A DNA stretch of 64,000 nt from Siphonodentalium dalli (GCA_032622095.1 CP136061.1:126430754-126494753), one strand, 5' to 3'; positions 1-15,500 are shown, counted from the first letter of the stretch. Numbers and translations are program-made. Notes: generated by a model from the sequence alone, not told the origin.

Positions 1-442
1 TTAATCATAATTTATTCATGCAAATAGACATGTTATATAACACCATGCTGACTACACATGGAAATATATCTTTATTTACATTTGTGATTGGGGATTTCCA
101 GTTTGATCTAAGCATCACCATATATGGAAGTTGTAAACCACACACGCTCACCGTCCAAACTGCCAAGAAAAAGTTTTAATGTTTATTACAGGTTATTATG
201 ACTTTTTTCGGCAAGTATGTACAGTGCTTGATACTGTGAGTACTCATTTGGTAATAAACTAATTTGGAGAACTAAATCTGCTTTTGGTGAAATCGTTGTA
301 ACTGTATGATACTGTGACTATCAAATCAGATTGTGCATCTTTAAGTTTTTAAATTTTACAATTATGTTTTTCATCCCAAATATCCAGCAAAACAAAATAT
401 TACATTTGACTACAACTTGTCAGAATTTGTTTGTATTTGTAG

Positions 443-535
443 GATATTGATGTGATAAAGGACATTTTATCTGAAGAAGATATCCAGAGCTTGAGAGATC
501 TAGAAGCTGGAGATGTGAAGTCTGTGAAGCTGGAG
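443..535 (+). CDS. PUS7: PUS7 exon a (first exon in window)
   Basis: 93 bp, phase 0 at both ends, acceptor TTTGTAG before it and donor GTATCA after it. It encodes [20 protein letters not shown] and following acidic residues, matching the helical region N-terminal to the TruD core in animal PUS7. Because it starts in phase 0 on a clean acceptor, it is internal: the start codon is upstream of the window. The ATG at 452 is an internal Met. Confidence 0.85.
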
Positions 536-3500
536 GTATCAGTAACTGTTATTAGTTCCTGTTATCCCCCGCCCAAAAAATGTTTCAGCAGGGGATATAG
601 GAATGGGTTCTGTCCATTGTCTGTCCATCCGTCCAGATTTCCAACTCACTACTTATGTGGCTATCATTTTGTGAAATGGATATTTATGTAACTTAACAGC
701 GTTCAGATGAACCCTCAAAAATGGTATATTTGGCCTAATCAGCCTATTTAATTTTGAATTAACTCAAAAGTTGGAAACTATAAGTCCATAGATTCGGACA
801 ACCATGATCTGTCTATAGGCAATGTTCAAACATTTATGTGGCTAATCACCCAATCATTGACCGGTCAGTTTCTCCTATTCCACTGTTCTAGTTGCTGTAT
901 GCAAGTTTTTGAGTTTCAATCAACTTCTTCTGCTATAATTGATAATATTCCTACATGATCTGATTCCATACTCTGAAATTTTATCACTATCTAATACTTG
1001 ATAGCCACATTACAGAGTTCGCAAACTAGGCCCCGCTGGACATTTTCACCAGAGTTATGGCCCTTTGATTGTCATTTGTTTTGCATTCAGCACCCACGAA
1101 AAGTTGTCCGGGGGTTATTTTGAACAACTATCAACATATTTAAAGGATTTTTGGTACGTGAGTTTAAAACTTACATACGACATTTTAGACCCCGATTATT
1201 CCAGAAAAACACCAAAAATGGTATATATACTTGAAATATTGATGAATTATCTGATGAACCTATGTAATTCAACCCGTAGATTCTGAAAATGCAATAAAAC
1301 GTTGCGCCAAAAGCAGGTACGCCCTTTTAGAAGCCCACCAACGATATGTAACACAAAATGTTTTAGAGCACGTATATGGATTTTACCCTTTTATAAAATA
1401 AAATAATTATTTAATATTATTAAATCTGTGTGTACATGGACTTCAAACTAGACAATTATTTTCAGGTTGGTGAAGATAAAGAGAAGAGGAAAAAAGTTCA
1501 TCAGACTATTAAAGGTTGCTTTGAAAACTTATTGGGTCAGACCATAGAAGTCGATGGAAAAATGAAGGTGATACAAGTTACTAAAGCTGCTGGAGGTAAT
1601 TATACTCCCACTCGAATATTGGGGGGGGGGGGGGGTTAAACCTTTGAATACGGGAGCTGTGCTGGTGCAGCATTAAAGATTATGTGCCAGTGAATTCTCT
1701 TATATATATGTGAGTTTCCCCATAGGGAGCCTCACATATATAAGAGAATGCACTGGCTTACAAGGTCAAGGTAAATATGGTTAGGCCAATGTATTCTCTT
1801 ATATGGGAAACTCACATATATAAGAGAATACATTGGCATATGGTTTTCACAAAATTTCAGGAGGCTCCAGTCATGGAAAGGTTAAACTGTATTACATGCT
1901 CTTGACTATGCTTGGTCTGTGCATCCATTAGTCCAAGACCGCTTGTATACCAATCCTTTGACACGACTTACGCCCACGATCTGTGGCGGGAATTTGTGGT
2001 GTATTTTACTGGATTTACCTAGCAAATCAATACATGATGCTATATGCATCGGAAAGGCTTACATCTTATGGTCATAATGGTGTATAATAATCTAACTTTA
2101 ATGTTAAATTACACATAGAATATTCCGGTTGATTGCCACACACATCGATTTGTTTCTCTGTTTGTTTACATTTTAACCGAAAGCCGAAGAGGTCCGAATA
2201 AGTTCGGCATAATCCGCTGTTTGTTCTACTAATTCTACTTTCCGTTTCTATATATAGCGCGGGTTTTCCGAACAAAAATAGCGAAAACCGATCGCCCGAA
2301 AGTCCAGTTTTCTATGTGCTTTCAGAACAATTCCCGCACTAAAAACTTAATGACATAATGGAGGATCAGAACGGTAGTTTTGTTGACAATTTTCGCAAGC
2401 AACTTGTCAAAATTGGAGCAAATTAGAACTCTTGTGTCTGACTTGCCATGCGTGATGTGCATTTGACATCTGTGTTGATAAAATAATCGGAGAACCGAAT
2501 CACACAGTTTCGAAATATAGTTCTTCCGTTTTAGTGGGACTTTTCAAACTTAAGGTTCATTTATTTAGTGTATTACATTTATATCTCCAATGTTTAATTA
2601 ATCTATTTATTATTTTATTTATTGACACACATAATTACGATTACAATGGAGAATTCATCGTAATTTGCGTTGTTGTCCAAAATATACGGAATATTTTCAA
2701 CGGAAAATGCCGAACGCAGTTCGCAAGGTCAACTGAGTTCGCATACTTTAAAAAATATGTAAACACTGCGGCAAATGTTTCTTTTCACATTAAATTACCG
2801 CTTTCAATTCACAACCGATGTGGGTTTCAGATAAAATAGCATGTCTTCTGCGGAAACTATCCGTTTATTGTAGCAATTGTGATATTTTATTTCATATAAT
2901 TGTGGTTTTATTTGAGCGGATCACTAACGCTTAAGTCCTGTCAAAGGAATGCATGGGCCTGGAACTCGGACTAAAGACCGGCACCTCCATCCCGATATCT
3001 TAGCCGGCTTTAGTACGAGAAGACTTGGACTATGCATCCATCTGAACTCAGAAACTTTTCATCATGTTTGTTATAGAGCTTCACGATATTGACTCAAGTT
3101 ATACCGACTACGGTATTGAAAAATATATCGCGATATGACTAAATACTGTGGGAAATTTGTATTTGTCAAAATCTTCTGAATTATTTCGCATTTATGACGA
3201 ACTCATTTGCATCCAACACAAACAAAGCAGAGCATCGGAGTTTAATAGAGTCAGCGTCAACACGGAAATGGGAAAACTAATGGGTGTGTAGCTTATGTTC
3301 ATAAATTGCCTGGGCGTCGCTTACGATTACAAAAAATAACATACTAATATTATTTCAATTTCGTCTTAATTTATATGAACACAACAAACAAAAATAAAAC
3401 ATTAAACAATGATAGTAATTACTAATAAAGTCAAGCCAGACAGGCATTGTTGTGTTAGCACTCGGAAAAAGCGCTAATTTGTCTTTATCGTTTTTTAATT

Positions 3501-6500
3501 TGTCTATATTGAAATTCTAGCTGAGACTATTGAATGCCTAACTCGGCCTACCATATATACATCATTGCGATTAAATCGCCATCGGCGTATTTCGTTTCTC
3601 ACACTGGCCAGGGTGTAAGTAAACCAACAATGGCGCAATGTGTCGACACCATGTGTACAAACGTTAGCACTCGTAAAAACTTGAATGAGCTGTGATCGCG
3701 AATGAATGTGCTGTGAGGACATTGGATTATGGCTTTGATGTATGTACACGCAATGAAATTGTTTTATTACTTCCGACAACACACTCTGATGAGGCGCATG
3801 AACGACGGCGTTGACACTATTCAATTACTGATACAACCATTTGCAGTAAAAACAAAATGCCGTTAGCGCTTGATCCAAAACATGTGTCTCTTTGTCTCCT
3901 TGATCTGCCTCTTGGTCTCCTTGCTTATAAGAAGACATTTCAACTAAGTTTCATACGTTTTTGGCAATTTTAAATAAAAAAACCAACTACATAATTGGAA
4001 TATCGTCACCGACGATATACCGACTATCCATTTTTTTCGAAACCGACTACACGATATAAAAAATTATATCGCGATATGACTAAATACCGAAAAACCGTGA
4101 AGCTCTAGTTTGTTATTGAAAATTGCAGACTCTCCTCCCTTTTATACAATACTTGTTGAGTTAATTTATCTTATTTCTTATACATAAGAATAAGGTTTTG
4201 TGTTAGCAATTTACCTCTACCTATGGGCTTTGGTCGGATCATTATGAAATTTTTGTCATGGCTGTTGATATGGACAAGTATATGGGAATGAGTCATTTTG
4301 GGGTTATTTAGCAAACAAAACATGGCCACTAGCGGCAACTTGGATTTCAAAATTCAATCCATTAGGCTGGGTACAGACTACCATTGTTTTGATCATCATG
4401 AAATGAAAATGTTTCAAATTTTCAATGAAAATCGTGGGTGCTGGCAGCCATCTTGGGTTTTACTATTTGCAAGACTGAATCATTCTACATACCCTACAGA
4501 TGACATTAGGGTCCTGCGAATTGGAGATTTTGATCGAATCGAATATTGAATCGAATTCAGGAAATCGAATTGAATATCGAATCGAATCATATCTGTGTGT
4601 TGCATTCTCAATTGGGCATGTTTTGTCAACGATTAGACGATTTGTGAAACGTTCTATCAACTACATGCACGAAGTTCCATCATAACTTATGTGGCGATGA
4701 ACCGTCGTTTGCAATACAATTAACTTCAAATGATAATTGTTGAGAAAAAAAAGGCAGATTAAAGAAAAACGTCCATGCAGCCGTCACGACTATTAATATA
4801 CAACCACTAAACGCATTATCAGAACTAAAATCACATGAAATTTGTACAGTTTGCATGTGCGTGCAAAATTGCAAACGACATTCGGAATCACCCGTTGTTA
4901 TAAACTTGAAGATGCAACAACAGTCGCAGGGTAGCCTGATTATGTAGTGCTGGATGCTTCTTGGACAGATGATTCCATAGATGGGTCATTGTCCCAGATG
5001 CCTGCGATTTATATACCATGTTGCATTCATCTCACGTGTAAGTCCCTGCACTACCTGCAGCTTTATCATGTTTAAAATAAACATGAATAACGATGACATT
5101 TTGTCAAGTGTCAAAGAACGCTCCGAAATTGAAAGTAAACTTCAAAAGAAAACACCGCCAAAATGCCGGGAACACGTGTTGTTTAAATTCTCAGCTATAC
5201 TACATAACGCAGAATCTGAGACGGATAGACGGCGGATAACGCTAGCGGTTGCTCAGTCTCATATATATATTATTATTCACGCGCTTTGTCGGTCCATCGG
5301 TGATCTCCGAGCTTTTGGCTACCATGTTCAAAGCTAGAATTCAGGCGTATTTAGTAGTCCTATAGTGGCTAATTGCTGGCTATACTTATATTTAATATAT
5401 ATAATCGCGATGTACAATAAGAATTATAAGGTGCATATATACATCATTATCTGTAATTAAATGGCACAAAAATAGCTAAGATCGATGTGTGTACTACTCC
5501 GTAAACAACCTACTTTTCCATCAGTGTATATTCGAAATTTCGAGTTGGCAATTTCGACTCAAATTCGAATCGAATTTGACTTTCGAATCGAATATCGAAT
5601 ATTCGCAGGACCCTAGATGACATTCCTCATCCGAATGTCACCAGACTTCATATGAATCTTCAGGGTGACCACAAGATTGGAGCCATCATATTTTTCGGAA
5701 TTTTGTTGAAAAATATGGCTGCCAGGGGCCATCTTTGAAAATGAAATTATCCCCTCTCCATGTTGAGCTACAGTGTCAATGACACTTTCATTTAAATAGT
5801 AACTGAAATTAGATGTGGATACAATGCTAAAGATGGCCACCGAGGTCACACATTTAAAAATATCTTTGCTTTCCCTGATCCTACCAAAAATTTGAAGAAT
5901 GAGTAGGTTGAAATATAATTTTTTATGTTTGCCCATACCATAGTATGGTAAACATAGTGTCGTCCGGATTGACCACTCGTCGTTAGTCCGTCTGTCTGTC
6001 TGTCTGTCCGTAGACACTTTACGCTTGGTGCGATAACTGAAATATTTTCTATCTGATAGGAACCAAATTTTGTATATGAATTTCTCAGCACAAAAGACAG
6101 ATTGAGTCCGACTATTTTTAACTGAGTTATGGGCCTTTTTCGAAAAAATATTCACTCTTAAATTTTTTTTTTAAATTTAGATTGAATTCCTTGCTCAATT
6201 TAAAGTCCCACTTAATTTTCGAGTCTCCGATTATTTTTTTTATAGTGACTTGATATATGGTTTTAATAACAATCTATGCCATAAAATATGATTAAAATAC
6301 TATAATTCATCACTATTTGAAACATCTGTGTCTCAGAAGATGCCCAAAGAGAAATAGAAAACTGCTGAAGACTTCCCCCCTCTGGCAACCAGAATACAAC
6401 AGAATTCAAACTTTTTCAATGAAAGGGGAGAAATCTATCTTTAATATATAGAGTTATTCCCCCTGCATTGAAAATAATTCTGATTTTTACTTCAATCTTG

Positions 6501-9500
6501 ATGACAAAACTAAAAAAAACAATATGTCCGCAGTTTATTACACCAGATAAGTTGATAATACAATGTTTTGGAGCTTCCTCTTTCAAACGGTATATAATAT
6601 GGCATATATTTCATATAAAGTAATCTGGGGGTTAGAAAATTAAGTGGAGCTTTAACCAACAAAAAAATTAAGTAAATAAATAAATAAAAAAAAATATATA
6701 ATAAATATTTTTTGTTTAAATAATTAAAAACTATTTTTTTTTTTAAAGTTAACACAATTTGAAAAACTAACAACATTATAACTCTGCCAAGGGTACCCCG
6801 AGTCACCACATCTATTTGGTTTAAATCAGTCCAAAATCTTGTGATATGTACTGGTAAATTTGTTTGGAGCGACATTAAACCCAATTCACCAATTGCATCC
6901 CATGCCTTTGGACTACTTAGCTATTGATAAGGCTATATTATTTTCTTATGTCTCTTATGCCAATGTGCAGATAAAGAAAGCTATGGTATCTTATTTAAAA
7001 ACAAATTCAACAATACACATCACATGATATTAATAGTAGACTAGAACATCTGTGCTGCATTACACAGCTGAGTATATCACTCTACAGATGGTCTGAGGTC
7101 ATTATAAATGTTATTGGTTTAATAGAAATGCCAGCCTTCAACATAAACAATGCCTGTGATTTGTTGCCAACTCTGCTATATAATTGATATTAATGAGTCA
7201 GCAGTGAGTTGTGATATCTTGATGGCTGTTGTTGGTAAAATTTGATACATTATCATTGTAAACTTAAATTGGACTCTCTTAACCCAAGTAGTCCAGGTCA
7301 CCTTTTCACATTTAACCCAAGGCTGTGGTGGTGCAGCATTACAGACCCTGTACCAGTGCTTTCTCTTATATAAATGTGAGTGACCCATAAATTCCAATAA
7401 TTTGTGTTATGTACATTTGTCTATAATAGTACATAACAGTATACTCTATAACTCTCATTTATGATTGTGATCATAGTAATTTACTATCGCCAAGGGATGG
7501 GTTAACATCTGCCGATCATGATCGGCCTCTCGTTTTAATTACAAATAATCACTGGCTGGATTATTAACCCTTTCTTTATTAAATGCTCATAGACCAAGTG
7601 GTTCCCTTAATTATCAGATAATACATTAGATTACAAATAATTGATCTAGTGATATATAAATATAAAAATTCAACCTATATCTTTGAAACTATGTTAAAGA
7701 TACGGGCGGCGTTGGCGGTGGGTATGCTGTTAAAATATTCAGCTCCATCAAAACCCGCCATAAAGAGAAAGAATAGTAAAACATAGACAGACTTTGTTCT
7801 CATACAAATCAGAAATATGGCATAAACAGTATGTTATTGTCAAATGTTTTTCCTTTGTTATGTAAACAAAAGCAAAATACGTTACAGAACCTCGCTTTTG
7901 TTTAGATCCGGATATGGTATTAAACATAAAGAGCGTTATTTGTTACTGTTTTCCTGATATGGAAATAATAAAAAGTGTTTATATCATTTGTGTGTGATTA
8001 ACCAATAGAATTGCGCTGTGTTATGTAAACAGCAGCAAAACTTCTGTAACATGAGCAGGTTCTATACTTTGTTTATTTTTGTGTGTGCAAATGGACGACG
8101 TCACAGGGCTCATTTCCACAATTGTCAATGGATTTAAAAGATTTTTGGTATATGAGTTCACATGACCAGTATCTAGAACTTGTTCGCAAACCAGGTCCGG
8201 CCGGATATTTTCAGCAGAGTTATTGGACTTTGTTTATTGGTATATTCATTCCCATGACCAGTACCTAAATGAGTTCGCAAGCCAGGCTTTTTGACAAAAT
8301 CCCATCTCTTGTTTAGCACATACTGAGAACGCAAACATTATTGAGAATGCACTTCCCCAACTGCACATTTCGGCGGGGGATACCGCCGTCTCCGACTGCT
8401 TGTTTAATATTCCTTCTGTTGATGGCGATTTGAACAAATATGAATATTTCTGCAACGAACGCCGCCCGTGCCTTTAAAGAAGAACAAATTTTCAGTATTA
8501 AATTTTCAATTATTCTATTCATGTGTTTATCAATCATTTTGAAAATAAAAACAATTCTCTCTGAAGTCAATAAAAGATGTAGTTTTTTTAGGGCAGGTAA
8601 TTTTGGCCTAAATTGTCTATGTTAATAATGGATTCTTTTTATGCCATAATGCGATTTAGGCCTACAGTTAATCTGTTCTATCTTCACAGCTGAAAGACAT
8701 CAGAGATGGCCTAAGAGTGTTGGAGATTACTGCAGGTTTGTGCTTTACAAAGAACACAAGGACACAATGGATGTTGTGAGTCTGTTAGCAAGTAGTATGA
8801 GGTGAGTGATAATTTGTTAGTGGAAGTTTTTTATTTGCTTAATTATCTCCCGCCAAATGAAATTTGCAGGGGATATACGAATGGGTTCCGTCCGTCTGTC
8901 CGTCCGTCTGTCCAGCCGTCCGCCCCGAATTTGTAAGAGTCATAACTTAAACAAATGTCAACGGATTTAAAAGATTTTGGTATATGAGTTCACCTAACCA
9001 TTACCTAGAACGAGTTCGCAAGCCAGGTCCGGCTGGATATTTTTACCGGAGTTATTGGACTTTGTTTATTATTTTTGTCGAATTTACCAAATAGCAAATA
9101 GATGACGTCACAGGGCTCATTTCCACAAATCTCAACGGATTTCAAAGATATTTGGTATATGAGTTCACTTGACCAGTATCTAGAACGAGTTCGCAAACCA
9201 GGTCCGGCCGGATATTCTCAGCAGAGTTATTGGACTTTGTTTATTATTTTTGGTGCAAATGGACGACGTCACAGGGCTAATTTCCACAAATGTCAACGGA
9301 TTTAAAAGATTTTTGGTTTATGAGTTCACATTAGCAGTATCTAGAACGAGTTCGCAAACCAGGTCCGGCCGAATATTTTCAGCAGAGTTATTTGACTTTG
9401 TTTATTATTTTTGGTGCAAATGGACGACGTCACAGGGTTAATTTCCACAAATGTCAACGGATTTAAAAGATTTTTTGTATATGAGTTCACATGACCAGTA

Positions 9501-12500
9501 CCTAAAATGAGTTCGCAAACTAGGTCCGGCCGGATATTTTCACCGGAGTTATTGGACTTTGTTTATTTTTTTGTGTGCAAATGGACAACATCACAGGGCT
9601 CATTTCCACAAATGTCAACGGATTTAAAAGATTATTGGTATATGAGTTCACATGACCAGTATCTAGTAGGAGTTCGCAAACCAGGTCCGGCCGGATATTT
9701 TCAGCAGAGTTATTGGACTTTGTTTATTATTTTTGGTGCAAATGGACGACGTCACAGGGCTAATTTCCACAAATGTGAATGGATTTAAAAGATTTTTGGT
9801 ATATTCGTTCCCATGACCAGTACCTAAAATGAGTTCGCAAGCCAGGCTTTTTGACAAAATCCCACCTCTTGTTTAGCACATACTGAGAACGCAAACATTA
9901 TTGAGAATGCACTTCCCCAACTGCACAATTCGGCGGGGGATACTGCCGTCTGCGACTGCTTGTTATATCTGTTATGGCTTTATAGATTGTGACAGATCGA
10001 ATTTTCATTTAGTTTCCAGATGAATCTGATTCATAGTACAGATGTCCGACCTTACATTTTGTTAAATATTGAAGGATTAGGTATTGGTTTGGGTTACAAT
10101 GAGAATCAAGTCAGGCCTCTAATTTCCCCAAAATATGAAATGTTCCAAATCAGTACAGTTGTAGACATGCTTTTTTCATGTATTTGAATATGAATCTGAA
10201 TCTTCAGAAATGTTGCACATAAGCAGAAGAAAAATATTTTTAAGATATCTCAAAGTAAGAATTGGAGCCCCTAGAAGTGAGGTTATTTGTTTCGATGTCA
10301 ACTTTGAAGATGTTCTCAATGGCCCAGTGGGTCTGTTGTCTGCCAAGGTTTGCCCTAATTCAGGGAATCTAAAAGCCTCGTCAATATATCTTCTGCCTTT
10401 AGGCCTTGCACAGTTAATTTCCCATTTCTCAGACAAATACAAATTTGAAAAGCATGCACTCCCATAATTTTATTATTTCTGGGACACGCGCCATCAAAGC
10501 ATTCCTCCTCTTTATCGGCTAACTCTGTGTTTAATTTCTGTTGCCTGTAAATAAAGTATCATTGACACATTTTTTATTGTGATTGCAGATGCAATATATC
10601 ACACGTTTAACACATGTTAGGACATAGGTACAAATTACAGTAATGAACCGGAAATCTGAATCGGGAAGTGCGTCTGTTATATCTCTCTTCCGTGCATGTT
10701 TATATAAAAACGCACCACAATTATTTCGTACTATTACAAAATTTTCCCGACAGATTAAATGCAAATATAAAACTTGCACATGCAGGGCTTCGGGGCAATG
10801 TGTGCAGGTCTGAGAAGCGGGAATTTGACTTTTTGTGGCCTTAAAACATGATTACGAAAGGTAAGTTAATTCCAGTGATAAAAACTATGATACCAAAATA
10901 AAAAACTGTATGAGCATTGTTGATTGGATCGAAGGATTTCCAGTTCTCAACAGATCAATTTCCTGAATATCAACAAAATAAACTGAATATATTTTCAGAT
11001 GTAGAACAAGCCGATTTCAATATGCAGGAACAAAGGATAAAAGGAGTAGGTCCACGCAAGAGGTCACTGCTTACAGGTATCATACAGTAATGCCCTAAAT
11101 AATCGACTCCTTAACCACAGCCGAATTATGGGTAATTTTTCAGGATTTAGTCGGAAATATGGCTTGTTGCCATTCATCGGAAAGCTCTCAGTGAGAGCTT
11201 TCTGATAAATGGCAACAAGCCATATTTCCGACTAAATCCTGAAAAATTACCCATAATTCTGCTATGGTTAAGGAGTCTATTAGTTTTAATGAAATTGTTA
11301 TTTATTACATACCTGTTGTGATATTTCCTGAGAGCACATGATCTGCTCATCAGTCCTTATGATAATATTGAATAGGGGAACTCCGTGGTCTAGTGGTTAG
11401 TGTGTTCGATGTGAGTTCTCATCCCGTCGGACTATTGAGTTTCTCACTGTGACTTGGTCGGATTAAGCGGCATGTGGCTGTCGTGTCATACGCTGTTCAA
11501 ATCTTGCACCAAGTTGTGACCCTTGGGCAAGGTCACTTTACTGTGCTCACTTTGTCACACCTAGATGAAAAATAGGGTAAGCGTTGGCAGCTCCAGTGAA
11601 GCATCTGTAAAATGGCAGCAGGCATAAGTCTCGGCATGGCTTAACCCTTTACCCAACAGAACGGCCCTGTGCCAATGCATTCTCTTATATATGCGAGTCG
11701 ACCATAGGTCGCCTGGCATATATAAGAGAATGCATTGGCTTAACACATTAAAAATTATAAAATTGTTAAAGAATGTAAGAAAAAATGGTAAAAAGTGTTA
11801 AAAAAAGATTTTTTTTAGGCCAATGCATTCTCTTATATATGCGAGGCGACCTATGGTCGACTCGCATATATAAGAGAATGCAATGGCACAGGGCATAACT
11901 GTAACTATCACAATGTGGTCAAGGAGCCGGTTCCAATGATATCCATATTTGTATGGTTCTATTGAGACAGACCGAAGATATTTTAGGCTGTTGAAGCTTT
12001 ATTTGGCCGGTTTTGGCCTCTTTGTTGGGTAAAGGGTTAACAACTGGTAATAATGTGAATTACGTATGATCCCTTATGTTAGAGAGATAAGCATTATATA
12101 AGCCTCTTTATTATTCAACAGGTCACATGTGCAGTCCTAATTCTTCTAGATGACACACAACTTGACGTACATTAGTTTTGACAACATAACTGTAATTGTC
12201 CCCTGAAAAATTTATTTTTGGGGTCTATAGAAACTGGCTCTGTCCGTCCGTCCGTCCGTTCATCCGTCATACTTTTGAGTACCTTCATGGTGTAATCATC
12301 TCCTCCTACAGTATCATCCCAGAGATTTGAAACTTCAGAATATTGTTGCCCATATATTGAAGACGTGCAACATGTATATAGATGACGGAACAATTATTTT
12401 TTGACGGAGTTATTAACCCTTTTCGACTTAGAAAATTTCAACATGTTTTATAATTTTCAGCATGAGGGTACCTTCATGGTGTAATCAACTCCTCCTACAG

Positions 12501-15500
12501 TTTTCATCCTAGAGATTTGAAACTTCAGAATATTGTTTCCTATACATTGAAGATGTGCAACATGTATATAGATGAAGGAATAGTTATGTTTTTACAGAGT
12601 TATTAACCCTTTTCGACTTTGTCCCCCGAAAAAGTTATTTTTGGGGGACTATAGAAACGGGCTCTGTCCGTCCGTCCGTCCGTTCATCCGTCATACTTTT
12701 GAGTACCTTCATGGTGTAATCATCTCCTCCTACAGTATCATCCCAGAGAATTGAAACTTCAGAATATTGTTGCCCATATATTGAAGATGTGCAACATGTA
12801 TATAGATGACGGAACAATTATTTTTTGACAGAGTTATTAACCCTTTTCGACTTAGAAAATTTCAACATTTTTTATAATGTTCTGTATGAGGGTACCTTCA
12901 TGGTGTAATCAACTCCTCCTACAGTTTTGATCGTAGATATTTGAAACTTCAGAGTATTGTTACCCACATATTGTAGATGTGCAACATGTATATAGAAGAC
13001 GGAATTTTTTTACGGAGTTATTAACCCTTTTCAACTTAGAAAATTTCAACATTTTTTTTAATTTCTTTAACAAAGCGGCATCGACTTGCCACGTTTTCGG
13101 GGGACACTGTGGTCTGCTGACCTTTTATTTCAATTCATTAATGACTGAATACTTGCTATATATGGAGTAGTTCATTTCGGGATGTTCAGATAATAAGAGC
13201 TGTAATTTTATCCAGAAAGACATGCTCAAAATAGAACATAAAAGGATCAAGTTCATTTAAAGATGTATCCAATGTTTCCAACTGTTAGTTACAAACCCTA
13301 TCTTGCTTTTATATATATTACTAAGGGATTGCCCGTCAAAAATGATGGGTGACAAACATGACATGCAGGAACATTGTTTGAAGAATTAGTTTTAAGTTGA
13401 TATTAATAAACCCTCTATATTTCTAATTTGTAGTGCTTCTTTGTGCACCAATTTTCCCTCATATTTTCTGAGCCGATAATAAACGCTCTTAAATCATTCA
13501 ATTTTTCAGTCCCCCTTTAAGTCATCTGAGGTCAAAAATGCCTGTCCCATGACATTCTCCTAGCCATGTGACCAATGTGTAACAATTTCTTACATATATT
13601 ATAAGCTGATAAGAAACGCTCTTTATTGCTCATATATGCCCTTTAAGTCATCTTAGGTCAAAACTGACGGGTGACAATCATGACATGCAGGAATATGTAT
13701 TGTCACCACTGATAACGATACAAAGAAAGCCAGTAAAAGGTGTGCAGAGTTTGTCCTGAGTTTATGACGGACACCGCTGAAACGACATTTGTCTTTAGAC
13801 AAGGTAATGCATTATATCAGTGAAACAGAAATGAAATAATAACACAAACTTGTTTCAGAAACATGGCCCATCTTCCATCTTACAAATACTTTTATGTTTC
13901 TTCCAGGATGGACCCGAAACGATTACATAACACAGCATCTCGACTGAATAACGTTCATGCTGGAAACTTTTGGTGAGTAAACAGGTTGTTATTAGAAGTC
14001 TTTGCTTGCGTTGGAAATTTACTACGTGAATCATCTCTTTCTTGAGAAATTTTTTTTTGCCCTTGCTGAAAGCATCATACATGGTGAATACATAACATGA
14101 TCAGAACAGATAGAGAAGAAACACTATTTATGTCTTTTTAATTAATTTAAAAGACGCAGTATTTGCTTTACTCTCCAGTATAGGAAAGAAGAGAATATTA
14201 GTTTCATAAATAAAGTCTGTTTAGTATATCATCAGTGTTCTGCTTATGAACAAATATAGTATCAATTATCTCTCAATATATATACTTCTTGGAGTCAACT
14301 GAAAGCATGCTAGGATTGCTAGCTATTCTTTAGGGGTAAGAAGAGAGGTGACTAAAAAGTCCTTCCTATTCAAGCCACAAGGAGTTAAAATATGAAGTAT
14401 GTTTCCTTATTTTAAAAAAATTTGGTGTTTACCTCATTATCCGGGTCCTCGTGTACAGTAATGCCCAAAATAATCGACTCCTAACCACAGCAGAATTATG
14501 GGTAACTTTTCAGGATTAAGTCGGAAATATGGCTTGTTACCATTCATTGGAAAGCTCTCAGTGTCTGGTGTCCGGTCGGGGCGCTTTCTTTTGTTCTTGT
14601 TCTCAATGACGGTATAGTTTCAGAGGCCCGCTAATAGAGAGTCCATGCTAATTTTGATGTAGGTGGGCTGTAACATGGCCATTATTATCCTTTGCTGGTG
14701 GGTAGAGTAAAGTTAATCACATACATGACCCCATGAGCTAACAGGTTTCAACCAATAATATTGAAGGATGCCGCAACTAGGGCTATATAAACAGTCAACA
14801 AGCAATTTTCCTCACACCCATAGGTCCTGAAGAAGGATAATAACAATCTGAAACTAGTCGACCTTTTCTATCAAGGATTAATCGTTGTTGGTGATCTTCC
14901 GAGATTAACTTTTCACTTCCTCATATTTTCTATAGGTGAATTAGCCATGTCTGTCTATGTCTTAGTTTGTTACTTTAATCCCCTTTAATTTTCACTGTAT
15001 TCAGTGATATTCTAACATTGGAATGTTTTTCTATTCAGCTTTGTGGAGCAGGCTCTCAAGCTTGGGCAGCTGTATGGTAACAGATTTGGTATCGTCATCA
15101 GGTGAGTAGAACCTCAGGAGACATATCTCCTGTGCACCATTTGCACGCCTTGAAAGAGTGTGTCTGACGTTTGCAGAATGAGGTCCCCAGAGGGTGAATT
15201 TAGTGAGGCTAACCAACACAATTCACCCTCTGGGGACCTCATTCTGCTATGTGAGCCTTAGAATCAGACTGCAGTTTCTCAGTTGAAGTTTGTGATGTTC
15301 ACCCATTAATCACCTCGGTTGTACATTTTATCTGCTGCAAATTAGGGGACATAGAATCTGAACAGAAGTGGAAAAGTAACTGAAAATAATGTTAATTTGA
15401 GACTATAGATACATCTCAGAAGATGAGGCCTAAGTAGAATGAGGTCCCCAGAGGGTGAATTTAATTATGCTAGCCCACTGTGGGACAGCGTCACTAAATT

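Noticed and set aside
3504-3824. 106-codon ORF in hAT-N1 as a transposase fragment
   Set aside because: No BED finger, catalytic or dimerisation motif visible.
5613-6155. 180-codon reverse ORF
   Set aside because: It covers the end of a GCCATCTTGG repeat and a CCGTCC-type repeat fragment; the peptide contains repeat-run residues and no domain.
9102-9788. Overlapping ORFs with similar peptides suggesting a repeat protein
   Set aside because: They are translations of 160-163 bp tandem units whose period is not a multiple of three, so frame is not kept.
14820-14872. Hammerhead-ribozyme-like core CTGAAGA...GAAAC
   Set aside because: Stem II is weak, no convincing stem I or NUH cleavage site is found, and such phrases are common in retroelement ends.
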